From Kitasatospora acidiphila (GTDB lineage: Bacteria; Actinomycetota; Actinomycetes; Streptomycetales; Streptomycetaceae), in assembly GCF_006636205.1 (NCBI RefSeq), contig NZ_VIGB01000003.1:2941001-3005000 (forward strand): a stretch of DNA of 64,000 nt. The letters are read 5' to 3'. Shown piece after piece: positions 28,376 through 37,575 of this stretch (within the stretch, counting starts at the first letter, position 1; the number at the start of each line of letters is the position of its first letter). The notes beneath the pieces are model-generated. The model searched no databases. It had not been told where the DNA came from and was given only the letters and a program-made list of their open reading frames with translations. A program made the translations under genes and the position numbers.

Positions 28376-28715
28376 CCACGCCTGCCAGAGCGACGCGTCC
28401 GGATGCTCGGTGCATCCAGACGCCAGTGCCAGTGCCAGTGCCTGGCAAGCTCTGCCGTATCTGATGGCCCAAGGGAGGGTGCGGCCACGCTGTCCGGCAC
28501 CAGTCGCCGGAGGCGTCGCGGGGTTGGTTGAACCAGGGCACAACTGATTGCCACACCACGGTGCTGGATCGCCACTGAACCAGGGCTCCGATAGCCACTG
28601 CGGCGAGTGATGCGCCAGTTGCTGGCAGCTTGGTGCGGTGAACCCCGTACGGGGGTCAATGTCCGATACGCTCGGTGGGGTGAGTGGCCAACGGTTCGCC
28701 TCGGCGACAGGGAGC
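28376..28715. other. Non-coding stretch with short repeats
   Basis: About 340 bp without a supported gene. It contains a (CCAGTG)3-type microsatellite near 28420-28440 and two copies of TGAACCAGGGC (about 28530 and 28580). The promoter of the downstream phosphotransferase is presumably here. Confidence 0.35.
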
Positions 28716-29729
28716 ATGAGCGGCCCGGACTGTCTCGACTACCTGTCTTCGCAGTTCCACATCGGCAGTGTCCGCGAGGTCGTGCACTTGCCCGACGGGC
28801 TGATGAACGACAACTGGCGCATCGAGGCCGACGCCGGGATCTTCGCACTCAAGAAGATCAGAGATGTTCCCTTCGACCTGGCCCGGCGCAACCTCCGGAC
28901 ACTGTCAGCTCTGGCCAAAACCGGCGTCCCGGCGCCGTCGCCGAGGCAGACAGCGGACGCGGACCCGGTCGTCGAAGTGGGCCGGGACGGATTCTCCCTC
29001 GTCTCCTGGGTCGAAGGTCGGCACCGCCCGGGCACCGACCTGCCCCTGAGCGAGGTCACCGCGCTGGGGGCGCTGCTGGGTCACCTGCACGAGGTCCTCA
29101 ACCGCACCTTGACCGGCCTCCCGCCGGTCATCGACGTCCCCGCCGCGTCCGTTACGGCTCCTGAGGCCACCCTCGCTCAGATTGAGCGCTTTCTCGCGCA
29201 GCTCGCCACCTTGGGCGAGCCGACCTCCTTCGACGAAGAGGCGGCCCGATTTCTGGTCGAACGCAGGCTGTTGCTGGAGAAGTTCGCCGACGAGAGGCCA
29301 GTGTCGGCGGCTCCGGCTGGACCCTTCGGCTGGACGCACGGCGACTTCCAGTACCGGAATGTCCTATGGCAGGACAGCGAGATCGTCGCCGTCCTGGACT
29401 GGGACCGCATTCGCGTCCGCCCGTTCGGCGAGGAGGCCGTCCGCACCGCCACGGTGCAGTTCGGCGGTGCGGACGGCGTCCTCGACTCGGAGCGTGTTGC
29501 GGCGTTCATGGACGGCTACCGGTCGGTGATCGCGATCAGCCCGGCGGAGCTGGAGGATGCGGTCAGCCGGTTGTGGTGGAAGCGGATGACGGACCCATGG
29601 GTGCTGGTCTTCCACTACGACCGCAGCGACCACTCATGCGACGACCTCTTCGCCCCTCAGGAGCGGATGCTGTCGTGGTGGACCGAACGCCGCGAGGAGG
29701 TTGTGGCCGCGTTCATTGCTAAAGCGTGA
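28716..29729 (+). CDS. Aminoglycoside/choline-kinase-like phosphotransferase (APH superfamily)
   Basis: Small-molecule kinase fold of about 337 aa. An N-terminal lobe has a Gly-rich turn and the Lys of FALKKI. The Brenner catalytic motif HGDFQYRNVLW is followed by VLDWDRIRVRP, which carries the metal-binding Asp. The substrate could be an aminoglycoside, a sugar alcohol or homoserine; the sequence does not decide. In-frame starts exist at 28638, 28659, 28680 and 28716; ATG 28716 gives the usual family N-terminus although its AGGGAG is very close. The 3' end overlaps the convergent alcohol dehydrogenase gene by 11 nt. With the partial phosphotransferase at 32504 the locus carries two such genes flanking aminotransferase and dehydrogenase genes. 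Confidence 0.8.
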   Translation: MSGPDCLDYLSSQFHIGSVREVVHLPDGLMNDNWRIEADAGIFALKKIRDVPFDLARRNLRTLSALAKTGVPAPSPRQTADADPVVEVGRDGFSLVSWVEGRHRPGTDLPLSEVTALGALLGHLHEVLNRTLTGLPPVIDVPAASVTAPEATLAQIERFLAQLATLGEPTSFDEEAARFLVERRLLLEKFADERPVSAAPAGPFGWTHGDFQYRNVLWQDSEIVAVLDWDRIRVRPFGEEAVRTATVQFGGADGVLDSERVAAFMDGYRSVIAISPAELEDAVSRLWWKRMTDPWVLVFHYDRSDHSCDDLFAPQERMLSWWTERREEVVAAFIAKA

Positions 29730-30810
29730 ACCGGATCATCTGCCGGATACCCTCGCGCGCCGTCGCGGCTCGTAGGGCCTCGTTGATCTCCTGGAGCGGG
29801 CGGCGATGGGTGGCGATATCGTCGGCCGCCAGCATGCCAGTACGGGCGAGGTCGGCGTACCGGGGGATGTCGGCGCGGCTGCGCACGGAGCCCATGACGC
29901 TGCCTCCCAGGGAGCGTCCGTGCCGAAGGAGGCTACCCGGCACCGGCACCGCGGCTCCGGCTGGGAGCATGCCGAGCACGGTGGCCTGTCCGCCGGGCGC
30001 GAGCACCGCGAACGCCTGGCCCGCGGTTTCGATCAGGCCGACCGCCTCGATGGAACGGTTCACACCGCCTGGGGCGACGGCCCGGATCTCCTCCACCGGG
30101 TCCTTGAAGCCGGCGTTGATCGTGACGGTGGCGCCAACCTTGGCTGCGGCGGCCAGCCGGTGGTCTTCCAGGTCGACGGCGATGATCTGTGTCGCACCGG
30201 CGATGCGTGCGCCCTGGACGGCGCCGAGACCGACGCCACCGCAGCCGAAGACGGCAATGCTGTCCCCTGGCTTGGGTTGGGCCACGTTGAAGACCGAAGC
30301 CAGGCCGGTGGTCAGGCAGCATCCCAGGAGGGCGCCGGCGTCATGCGAGATGTCCGGCGGCAGCGGAATGAGGGCGTTGGCGTCGGTGAGCATCAGCTCG
30401 GCGAATGCGGACACGCCGAGGTACTGACGGATCGGCTGGCCGGCCAGGGTCAGGCGGTGGCGTTGACGCTCCTTGCCAGAGGTGTCGGTGCAGTAGACCA
30501 TCGCGCCGGACAGGCAGGCTGCGCAACGGCCGCAGAAGATCTGATCGCAGACGATCACCCGATCCCCAGCAGAGAAGCTGGTGACGCCGGGGCCGACCGC
30601 TTCGATGACTCCACTGGCCTCGTGACCCAGGACAGTGGGGACTGGGTACGGGAAGCGGCCGACTGCGAAGTGCAGGTCGGTCGCGCAGATCCCGGCGCTG
30701 ACGGTGCGGACCAGAACTTCGCCCGCAGCAGGCTCGGCAAGCTCGATCTCCTCGATCGTCAGAGGCTCACCCGGGGCCATGAGGACGGCGGCGCGGCAGC
30801 GGTAGGACAT
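29719..30810 (-). CDS. Zinc-dependent alcohol dehydrogenase (MDR family)
   Basis: Cytoplasmic NAD(P)-dependent medium-chain dehydrogenase of 363 aa. The catalytic zinc site is GICATDLH and GHEASG; the structural zinc is bound by the four cysteines of FCGRCAACLSGAMVYC. The Rossmann motif is FGCGGVGLGAV. It is closest in pattern to the mycothiol/aryl-alcohol class. ATG 30810 follows GGAGA at about 7 nt. It is the last gene of a - strand operon with aminotransferase, cupin and phosphotransferase. In such a setting it may oxidise a hydroxyl of a sugar or cyclitol so that the aminotransferase can act on the ketone (inference). Confidence 0.9.
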   Translation of the reverse strand: MSYRCRAAVLMAPGEPLTIEEIELAEPAAGEVLVRTVSAGICATDLHFAVGRFPYPVPTVLGHEASGVIEAVGPGVTSFSAGDRVIVCDQIFCGRCAACLSGAMVYCTDTSGKERQRHRLTLAGQPIRQYLGVSAFAELMLTDANALIPLPPDISHDAGALLGCCLTTGLASVFNVAQPKPGDSIAVFGCGGVGLGAVQGARIAGATQIIAVDLEDHRLAAAAKVGATVTINAGFKDPVEEIRAVAPGGVNRSIEAVGLIETAGQAFAVLAPGGQATVLGMLPAGAAVPVPGSLLRHGRSLGGSVMGSVRSRADIPRYADLARTGMLAADDIATHRRPLQEINEALRAATAREGIRQMIRFTL

Positions 30811-30855
30811 GGTCAATGTCTCCTTCGGCTTCGGCTATGTGATGCTGACGGATAC

Positions 30856-32084
30856 TCAGGAGTCAGACAGAGCGCACTGCACGGCCATGACCGTGGCGCT
30901 GGCGACCTGCTCCATGTAGTCAGGGGCCGGGACGTGGGGAATCTTGAGGACGAGCATTTGCCGTCGAGCCCGGTAGTAGTTCGCCAGCATCTGCCGCGTG
31001 GGCGGGGTGTAGGCGGTGTGGGCCAGGTGCGGCCAGTAGCGGGCTGCGAGATCGGGGTGCTGCAGGAGAGGGGCGTTGACCCAGTCCTCGTACAACGGCC
31101 TGATCGGCACCCTGGCTTGCGTCAGCATGTCCCGCAGCCGCTGAGGGTCATGGACGCGCTGGGTGAGGATGAGCGGGGTGCCGTACCACCCCGCACCGAG
31201 GTCTCATCGAGCGTGGGGACGGTGATGGGTGCATCGAAGCTGGCCAGGACTTCGCACAGGGTGGCGAAGTTAGCCTCGGCGGCCTTCATCCGCCCAGGCA
31301 GGCCGCGTAGTTGCTCGGTGGCGATGACGGCGGACAGCACGGGCATCCGGAATTTGTAGGCGGCCCCGCTCGCGGCCATGGGGCGAAGGCTCGCCAGGGT
31401 GAGTTCCCGGTCCAGGCGCCGGGGGTGGTGGCCGAGAGTGAGAGCGCGCTCGTAGACCTGGCGGTCAGAGGTGGTCATCACCCCGCCCTCACCGCCGGAG
31501 ACGGACTTGGACTCCTGGAGGCTGAAGCACCCGGCCGCTCCCCAGGAGCCGACCGGTCGTCCTCGGTAGACGGCGCCGTGGGCGTGGGAGCAGTCCTCCA
31601 CGATGGGCAGCTTGGTCACGTCGGCGAGGTCGTCCATCCGTGCGGGGATGCCCCAGGCATGGGTGGCGAGCACGGCTGAGTAGGTACCGGGCAGATGGGC
31701 GAGGCTGTCAGCGGACAGGTTGGGGCTGGTCTGCTCGATATCGCAGAAGACGGGGTAGGAGCCGGCCTGGAGGACCGCGGTGATCGCGGAGACCCACGTC
31801 ATCGGGGAGACCACGACGCCGGCGTGCGGACCAGCACCGACCCCGTGCAGCGCGGCATGCAGAGACGCGGTACCGGAGTTGAAGGACAGCGCGTGCTGGG
31901 CGCCGGTCAGGGCGGTGAACGCGTCTTCGATGGCGGCGATCCTGGGACCACGGTCGATGTCCGACAGGTGACCGTCTTCTAGGGCCGCGCAAACGGCCTC
32001 CTTCTCGGCCGTGCCGTACTTGGCGGTGCGCGGGAACGGGATGGCAACGACCTGTCGACCGGCGGTGCTGGAGCGGTCAGCCAC
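30856..32084 (-). pseudogene. DegT/DnrJ/EryC1/StrS aminotransferase with a -1 frameshift in a G run
   Basis: PLP-dependent sugar/cyclitol aminotransferase. GTG 32084 overlaps the cupin stop by 8 nt. Visible landmarks: FNSGTASLHAAL, PMTWVSAITAVL, IVEDCSHAHGAVYRGR and CFSLQESKSVSGGEGGV with the PLP Lys. The SxxxGEGG form resembles scyllo-inosose-type aminotransferases of aminocyclitol pathways more than the TTYGDGG sugar type. The frame ends early near 31122. Adding one base to CCCC at 31189-31192 (GGGG on the coding strand) continues it as WYGTPLILTQRVHDPQRLR through to 30856, giving 409 aa, the normal size. I regard the shift as a probable sequence error. Confidence 0.8.
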
Positions 32085-32478
32085 AGTGACCTGCTTCGGT
32101 GTTCGGGTGAGCGGGGACGAGGTGCTTGGCGGCGTCGCTGGGGGTGCGGTGCAGGTGGGCACCGGCCGAGCCGTTCGGCCTGTCGAAGGAGAGCCAGAAG
32201 ACGCGCAGTTCATCGCTGACGTTGAGGATGTCGTGCTCCAGGCCAGGGGCGGTGTAGACGATGTCGCCGGGGCCGACCTGGTGCTCGGTGCCGCCGACCA
32301 AGACAGTGCCTCGGCCGGCGGCGACCATCCACAGCTCGGGGAAGTCGTGGTAGTGCCGGTCGAAACGGGCGGTGCCATCGGCTCGGATGACGAACTGGCC
32401 GGAGGAAAACACCGAACTGCCGTCGGGCAAGTCGGCGGTGGTGATCCGCTGGCGGTCAGCAGCGTGGAACACGGTCAC
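32077..32478 (-). CDS. Small cupin-domain protein
   Basis: Single cupin barrel of 133 aa: motif 1 HYHDFPELWMVAAGRG supplies the likely metal ligands (two His and a Glu), followed by VGPGDIVYTAPGLEHDILN (motif 2 with His). The last ~25 residues are a flexible tail. GTG 32478 is chosen because GAAGGA precedes it at about 8 nt; a longer frame to 32544 lacks a site. The stop overlaps the aminotransferase start by 8 nt, indicating coupled translation. Cupins in such operons can be epimerases, isomerases or sensors of small molecules; no specific assignment. Confidence 0.82.
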   Translation of the reverse strand: MTVFHAADRQRITTADLPDGSSVFSSGQFVIRADGTARFDRHYHDFPELWMVAAGRGTVLVGGTEHQVGPGDIVYTAPGLEHDILNVSDELRVFWLSFDRPNGSAGAHLHRTPSDAAKHLVPAHPNTEAGHCG

Positions 32479-32503
32479 GGGGAACGGTCCTTCCGATCGA
32501 GTG

Positions 32504-33171
32504 TCAGAGGTTTGAGGTGATGCGCGGCAGAAGGGAGAGGTCACCGCTGGACATGTCGTCCAGTTCCGCGGCGATCTGCGCGGTCCGCAGCTCGACCAGC
32601 GCGGTGTCGTTGCACAAGGCGTGGTAGTTCAGGAGGGAGACGGCAATTCGCAGGCGGCACAGCGCCAGCGGCATGAGGGCCTTCACCGGCTTGTCATCCT
32701 CGAAGTAGCCCGCGAACAAGGCTGCCGACATCTCCAGCGGTTCCTGAAGGGAGAATCCGGCGAGGTCGGCGACCGGGGCACCACCGCGTACGCTCTCCAG
32801 GTCGATGACGCCGGTGATCTCCTGCCCCTCGCTGAACACGTGCCGGGCCACGAGGTCGCCGTGCAGCAGCCGCGCCGGTGTGCGCGACATGAGCCTGGCG
32901 CCCAGGTGCAGCGTTCGGTAGGCACGCCCGAGCAGTGCGACGGTGTCGCTGGGCAGCGTCGGTGGAGGCTCGATGGTCGTGGCGGCCCGCAGCCAGTCGC
33001 GACAACTGGCGTACTGGCCCCCGCCGTTCGCAGGGTCGATGCGCCCGAAACCCGTGACGGCGACGTCGTGAATCCGGCGCAGGGTGACGCCGGCGCGCAC
33101 GGCTGCCGCAGCGTCGGTACTCCCGGTGCTGGCGTAGTCGAGAGGGCGGCCAGGGCAGCGGGTCTCCACGG
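32504..33171 (-). pseudogene. Aminoglycoside-phosphotransferase-like gene lacking its 5' part
   Basis: The frame contains the C-terminal two thirds of an APH-superfamily kinase: CPGRPLDYAS, TLRRIHDV, the Brenner loop LLHGDLVARHVF, and GVIDLESVRGGAPVADLAGF with the metal-binding Asp. The N-terminal ATP-binding lobe is missing. Homology stops at about 33171, where the opposite-strand lectin gene begins, itself without its 5' part. The formal frame runs to 33214 but those codons are antisense to the lectin gene. The stop lies 25 nt before the cupin start, so it was the first visible gene of the aminotransferase operon. Confidence 0.7.
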
Positions 33172-34170
33172 TTGACCTTCGACAGCAACGGCATTCCGAC
33201 CGCCACGCTGACACCGCCCACCAACACCCCTCTGGTCTCCGCCGTGGTCGGCAGCAACAACAGCACGCTGTGCGCCGATGACGGCGGCGGCATCAGCGAC
33301 GGCGCGACCGTCCGCCTGTGGCAGTGCAACAGCACTCCCGCCCAGGCCGTCACATACGGAGCCGACAACACCCTTCACTTCGTGGGCAAGTGCCTGGACG
33401 TCACCAAGGCCGGCACTGCGGCGGGCACCAAAGTCCAGCTGTGGACGTGCAACGGCAGCCCCGCCCAGCAGTGGGTCCCCGGCACCAGCGCCGGATCGTT
33501 GCAGAACCCGAACTCCGGCATGTGCCTGGATGACCCCCAGGGCAGCACCGACGGCACCGCCCAACTGCAGATCTGGGCCTGCAACAGCACCAGCTCTCAG
33601 AACTGGGCGTCCGGCACTGCCCTGCCCACTCCGCAGACCATCCTCAACATCGGCCTCAACAGCACCACCTTTCCAAGCGTGATCACGCCCGGTGACGTGA
33701 ACGGCGACGGCAACCCCGACCTCTACGCCGTCAACAACCTTCAGCAGGTCTACGAATACCCAGGCGTCGCACCGAACGGCAGCACACCCCGGCTCGGCAA
33801 CCCCGTCACGCTCGGACTCCTCGGCGCCAACGTCAACCCCACCCTCACCGGCGGCAGCATCCTGCGCCCGGGCGACACCGCCTACTCGGGACACACGCGC
33901 CTGGTCATGCAACCGGACGGGAACCTCGTCCTCTACTCCCTGAAAACCGGCCAATCCCTGTGGTCCACCAAGACCTACAACAACCCCGGTGCCTGGGCCA
34001 CCATGCAAACCGACGGCAACCTCGTCGTCTACAAGCCCCTGACCGACGCCAACGGCAACCCCACCTACCCCACTCCCGGCACCGCGGCGAACACCCTGTG
34101 GAGCAGCGCCACCCCGGGCAACTCGGGCGCCAAGGCCGTCGTCCAGGACGACTGCAACTTCGTCATCTAA
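33172..34170 (+). pseudogene. Secreted lectin-type protein, N-terminally truncated: ricin B, FG-GAP-like and B-lectin modules
   Basis: The 332 codons encode three carbohydrate-binding-type modules. First, a ricin-type beta-trefoil (about 20-150): LCADDGGG, VRLWQCN, GKCLDVTKAGTAAGTKVQLW, and paired QQW/QNW. Second, a single FG-GAP-like motif DVNGDGNPDLYAV (about 180-192). Third, a bulb-lectin-like domain (about 230-332) with LVMQPDGNLVLYS, ATMQTDGNLVVYK and AVVQDDCNFVI. No signal peptide or start with ribosome site is present (the first codon is TTG at 33172), so the exported, probably catalytic, N-terminus is missing. The break coincides with that of the opposing phosphotransferase gene. The intact gene would encode a secreted glycan-binding or hydrolytic protein. 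Confidence 0.7.
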
Positions 34171-34173
34171 ACC

Positions 34174-34213
34174 ACGCCCCGCCGATCCGAGCCGGATCAG
34201 CGGGGCGTTTTTG
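34174..34213 (+). terminator. Rho-independent terminator of the lectin gene
   Basis: The arms ACGCCCCGCCGATCC (34174-34188) and GGATCAGCGGGGCGT pair with one mismatch, and a T-run (34208-34213) follows. It begins 4 nt after the lectin stop codon. Confidence 0.85.
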
Positions 34214-34435
34214 CTGGTCAGAGGCCTTACTGTGGCCTAGTCCGAGCCGAGCAGCGCGGGTCCTCGCCGCTGGCGACATGGCACGCTGCCGCTGAGCCGG
34301 AGGGCGCGCGGACAGGCGTCGCTAGAGCCCTGGACCCAAGCCCAGCCCCAGCCGCACCGCTGGCTGCTCCGAGCGGCCAGCGGGCTCAGGGCCGCCGGGT
34401 GCTCGGAGTCGGCGGCTGCTCCGCTCCGGGCGTGC

Positions 34436-36484
34436 TCAGGATGATGTCTGCCGTACCCAGATCTCGAAGTGGCCGCCGCCGGTGGAGGTCTGGTAGGGCA
34501 GGGCGCTGAGGAGGCGGTAGTGGCCGGTGGAGCGCAGTTCCTGGCGGACCGCGTCCTCGGCGGCGGGGAGTCCGTTGGAGTAGTCCAGGACGACGCCGTC
34601 GAAGTAGCCGTCGTCGACGGCGGCGCGGTAGCCGGGGATCCCGGAGAGGTGTCGGCCGTCCTTCGTCTTGTAGTCGATGTAGAAGAACGACAGCCAGTCC
34701 TGGTAGGAGGTCAGGTGCTCCCGGCTCAGGTAGTAGATGGGGCCTTCCTCCGGGTCGCCGAGCCAGTGCTGCCCGGGGCGCACCGTGTAGGCGAGCTGCG
34801 GGATCAGGTAGCGGGTGTCCGGCCAGCTGCCGTAGTAGGAGACGGACTGGCTCATGCCCAGCGTGAGCGCCAGCACACCGATGGCGATGGCCCACTGCGG
34901 GAACTTGAAGTGGGCGCCCATCAGCCGGGTGACGCCGACGCCCGCCATCGGCGCGGCGAAGAAGAGTCCGAATCCGATGTGCTTCTGCAGCGAGGTCTCC
35001 GACTGCAGGTGGATCTGGTAGGCCGGTGCCAGCAGCGCCGTGCCGGTCAGCAGCACGCCGATGGCGGTCCGCCAGCGCCGGCCCGGGACCGCCCGCCGCC
35101 ATCCCGGGACCTCGCTGAGCCGTGCGGTGCGGGCGTAGAGCACCGAGCCGACCGTCGCCACGGCCACCAGCGGGCCCGCCCAGCGGCCGCTGGCCTGCAG
35201 GATCTGCAACGCGGTGGTGGTGCCGTGGGCGCGGGCGGTCGTGGTGCTCTGGATCGCGCTCAGGTAGCCGCTGCTCAGCAGTGCCGCCACCAGTGCCGTC
35301 ACCGTCGTACCGGCGAAGACGGCGCCGCGCTGCAGGGCGCCGCGCATCCCGTGGGAGCGGTAGGCGGCCAGGACCAGGAGCAGCACGAGGGTGGGCAGGA
35401 ACAGCGCGGAGGCGTACTTGACGCCCACGGCCAGGGCGGTGATCAGCCCCACGGGGGCGGTCAGCGCCCAGTGCCGGGGGGCCACGGTTACCAGCTGCCA
35501 GGCGCTCAGGGCGAGCAGGCAGACGGCCATCGCGTCGTAGGTGGCGAAGTGGCCGAGGAAGAGCGTCGGCATGGACACCGAGAACAGGGCTGCCGCGCAC
35601 AGGCCGGCGCGCTCGTTGAACAGCCGCCTGGTCAGCCCGTACAGGCAGGCGGTGGCGACCAGCATGAACACCAGGCTCATGGCTCGGACCCCGGCCAGGC
35701 CGAACAGCGAGTCGACCGAGGCGGCCAGCACCGGGTAGAGGGTGGGCGCACCGGAGAAGTAGCTGCCGAAGCCGCCGTATTCGATGTGGCCGTAGAACAG
35801 GTGCCCGATCTCCACGTGTCCGGCGTAGATGTACAGCGCCTCGTCCTCGAACGCGGCGTTGGCCAGTCGCAGCGACAGCGCGGCCTGCACCAGCAGGATC
35901 ACCAGCAGCAGCGCCTGGCTGACCAGGCGGCGCCGGCGGCCGGTGTCGGACGCCCAGCCCATGGCCGGCACCGGGGGCAGGGTCCAGCCGGGCAGCGGCG
36001 GTTCGACGAATGCGTAGCCGGGATCGGGGTCCGCCGGCATGGGGGGCAGCACCCGTAGCTGCATGGTCCGGGAGTTGAGCGGCTCCGGGTACTCCTGCGG
36101 CTCGGGGGCCTCGGTTCGGCGCGGGCCGGGGAAGGAGCGCAGGATGCGCAGCGGCATGGTGGTGGAGTTGATCGGCTCGAACGGCTCCGGGCCGTCGTCG
36201 TCCTCGAAGCCGATGAAGCCCGCGGAGCCCCTGGGGCCGACGGAGCGCGTCGAGCCCATCGCGGGCCGGGCCGCGGGTGCCGCCGGCCGGCCCTGGTCGG
36301 GCAGCTCCCGCAGGATGCGCAGCGGCATCGTCCTGGAGTTGAGCGGCTCGGCGAACGCGTCCTCGCGCGCGGGTGCCGGCGCCGGCACCCGCGCCGCAGG
36401 AGTCGCCCCGCCGATCGGTCGGCCCTGCGCCGGGCTCGCGCCGTCGTCGGGAACCTGGCCGGCCTCGGCCTGGGTGTCGGTCAT
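34436..36484 (-). CDS. GT39/ArnT-like integral membrane glycosyltransferase with a repeated N-terminal motif
   Basis: Polytopic protein of 682 aa. Residues 1-180 are a Pro-rich cytoplasmic tail bearing three copies of a motif EP(L/I)NSxTMxLR(I/V)L. About 11-13 transmembrane helices follow from residue ~185 (VSQALLLVILLVQAALSLRL onward). The first external loop contains FEDEALYIYAGH, the acidic loop typical of GT-C enzymes of the PMT/ArnT kind, which use polyprenyl-phosphate sugars. A C-terminal extracytoplasmic domain (about 560-682) ends the protein. The ATG overlaps the GH26 stop by 4 nt (ATGA). It probably transfers sugars on the outside of the membrane, onto or together with the polymer made by the GT2 protein (inference). 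Confidence 0.85.
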   Translation of the reverse strand: MTDTQAEAGQVPDDGASPAQGRPIGGATPAARVPAPAPAREDAFAEPLNSRTMPLRILRELPDQGRPAAPAARPAMGSTRSVGPRGSAGFIGFEDDDGPEPFEPINSTTMPLRILRSFPGPRRTEAPEPQEYPEPLNSRTMQLRVLPPMPADPDPGYAFVEPPLPGWTLPPVPAMGWASDTGRRRRLVSQALLLVILLVQAALSLRLANAAFEDEALYIYAGHVEIGHLFYGHIEYGGFGSYFSGAPTLYPVLAASVDSLFGLAGVRAMSLVFMLVATACLYGLTRRLFNERAGLCAAALFSVSMPTLFLGHFATYDAMAVCLLALSAWQLVTVAPRHWALTAPVGLITALAVGVKYASALFLPTLVLLLVLAAYRSHGMRGALQRGAVFAGTTVTALVAALLSSGYLSAIQSTTTARAHGTTTALQILQASGRWAGPLVAVATVGSVLYARTARLSEVPGWRRAVPGRRWRTAIGVLLTGTALLAPAYQIHLQSETSLQKHIGFGLFFAAPMAGVGVTRLMGAHFKFPQWAIAIGVLALTLGMSQSVSYYGSWPDTRYLIPQLAYTVRPGQHWLGDPEEGPIYYLSREHLTSYQDWLSFFYIDYKTKDGRHLSGIPGYRAAVDDGYFDGVVLDYSNGLPAAEDAVRQELRSTGHYRLLSALPYQTSTGGGHFEIWVRQTSS

Positions 36485-37575
36485 TTCAGGCCCGTCAGGT
36501 TGATGTCGTACGCGGGGTTCGCGGCGCCGGCGCGGAAGGCGGCCAGCGTGTCCGGGCTGCTGTCGACCCGCCAGTCGGTCTCCTTGTTCAGGTCGAACCA
36601 GATGAAGCCGACCACGTCCGGCTGGTCCGCCACCGTCTTCAGCAGTTCGGTGATCTGCCCGGGTTTGCGCGGGCTCGGCTGGGAGCCGGTCTCGGCCAGC
36701 AGGAAGGGCCGCTGGGTGAAGGTGCGGATCTGACTGAAGGTCGGGCCGAACAGCTGGCTGAAGTTCTGCGCTCCGGTCAGCGCGTAGTAGCCGACCACGC
36801 CGACCCAGTCGACGTAGCCGTCCCCGGGGTAGTAGGGCTTGAGGGCCACGTTCGGCGCCGGGTTGACGATGTTCGGGCTCCAGACCCAGATCACCGTTGA
36901 GACGCCCTGGTCCTGGAAGACGTCATGGACGTGCTGCCAGGCCTTGACGAAGTCGGCGGCGTTCGACTGCTTGGTGCCCCAGGGGTACCAGTTGCCGTTC
37001 ATCTCGTGGCCGAGGCTGATGGCCACCGGGACGTTGATGGCCCGCAGGGTCTTGGCAGTGCTGACGATGTAGGCGTCCTGGCTGCCACCGGCGATCTGCG
37101 CCATCGTCGCCTTGTAGGGCTCCCAGGCGATGTAGGGGAGTTGGCCGTCCCGCCAGACCGCGCGGGTCTGGTCGGCCTGGAGCGCGTCGCCCCACCCCAG
37201 GTAGTACTCCAGCAGGGTCGGCGTGCGGCCGACCTTGGTGGCGTACTGCTGGACCGGGCTCAGGTTCTGCGGTACCCCGTCGAAGGTCGCTCCGAAGAAC
37301 TTCTTGGCGGGGTTCAGCAGCGGACGGATGTCGTAGGGCTGCACCGGCACCACCGTGCTGCCGCCGCCGGCCACGGTCTGGGCCGGCTGGGCACCGTTCC
37401 CGCCCCCGCCGATCGGCGCGGACCCGTCGGCGGCGCAGCCGGACAGGAAGAGCGCCGCGGCCACCACGGCGAGCAGCAGGCGGGCTGCGGCCGGCAGGCC
37501 GGTGCTCGGCATACCGGCCTGCCCGCCCGTGCGCGGAGTGCCGGCCTGCCCGCCGGTGCGCGGCGTACGCGTCAT
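36481..37575 (-). CDS. Glycoside hydrolase family 26-like (beta-mannanase type) lipoprotein
   Basis: Exported enzyme of 364 aa. The N-terminus carries a short RTGGQAG duplication, then a signal peptide with lipobox LFLSGC (C47 lipidated). The catalytic domain shows the GH26 hallmarks: HEMNGNWYPWG with acid/base E191, and LLAETGSQ with nucleophile E295. WVWSPN and a terminal VGFIWFDLNK complete the barrel. Characterised GH26 enzymes are mostly beta-mannanases or related beta-glycanases. ATG 37575 overlaps the stop of the GT2 gene by 4 nt. A hydrolase locked between two glycosyltransferases suggests trimming or release of a nascent polysaccharide, as BcsZ does for cellulose (inference). Confidence 0.9.
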   Translation of the reverse strand: MTRTPRTGGQAGTPRTGGQAGMPSTGLPAAARLLLAVVAAALFLSGCAADGSAPIGGGGNGAQPAQTVAGGGSTVVPVQPYDIRPLLNPAKKFFGATFDGVPQNLSPVQQYATKVGRTPTLLEYYLGWGDALQADQTRAVWRDGQLPYIAWEPYKATMAQIAGGSQDAYIVSTAKTLRAINVPVAISLGHEMNGNWYPWGTKQSNAADFVKAWQHVHDVFQDQGVSTVIWVWSPNIVNPAPNVALKPYYPGDGYVDWVGVVGYYALTGAQNFSQLFGPTFSQIRTFTQRPFLLAETGSQPSPRKPGQITELLKTVADQPDVVGFIWFDLNKETDWRVDSSPDTLAAFRAGAANPAYDINLTGLK

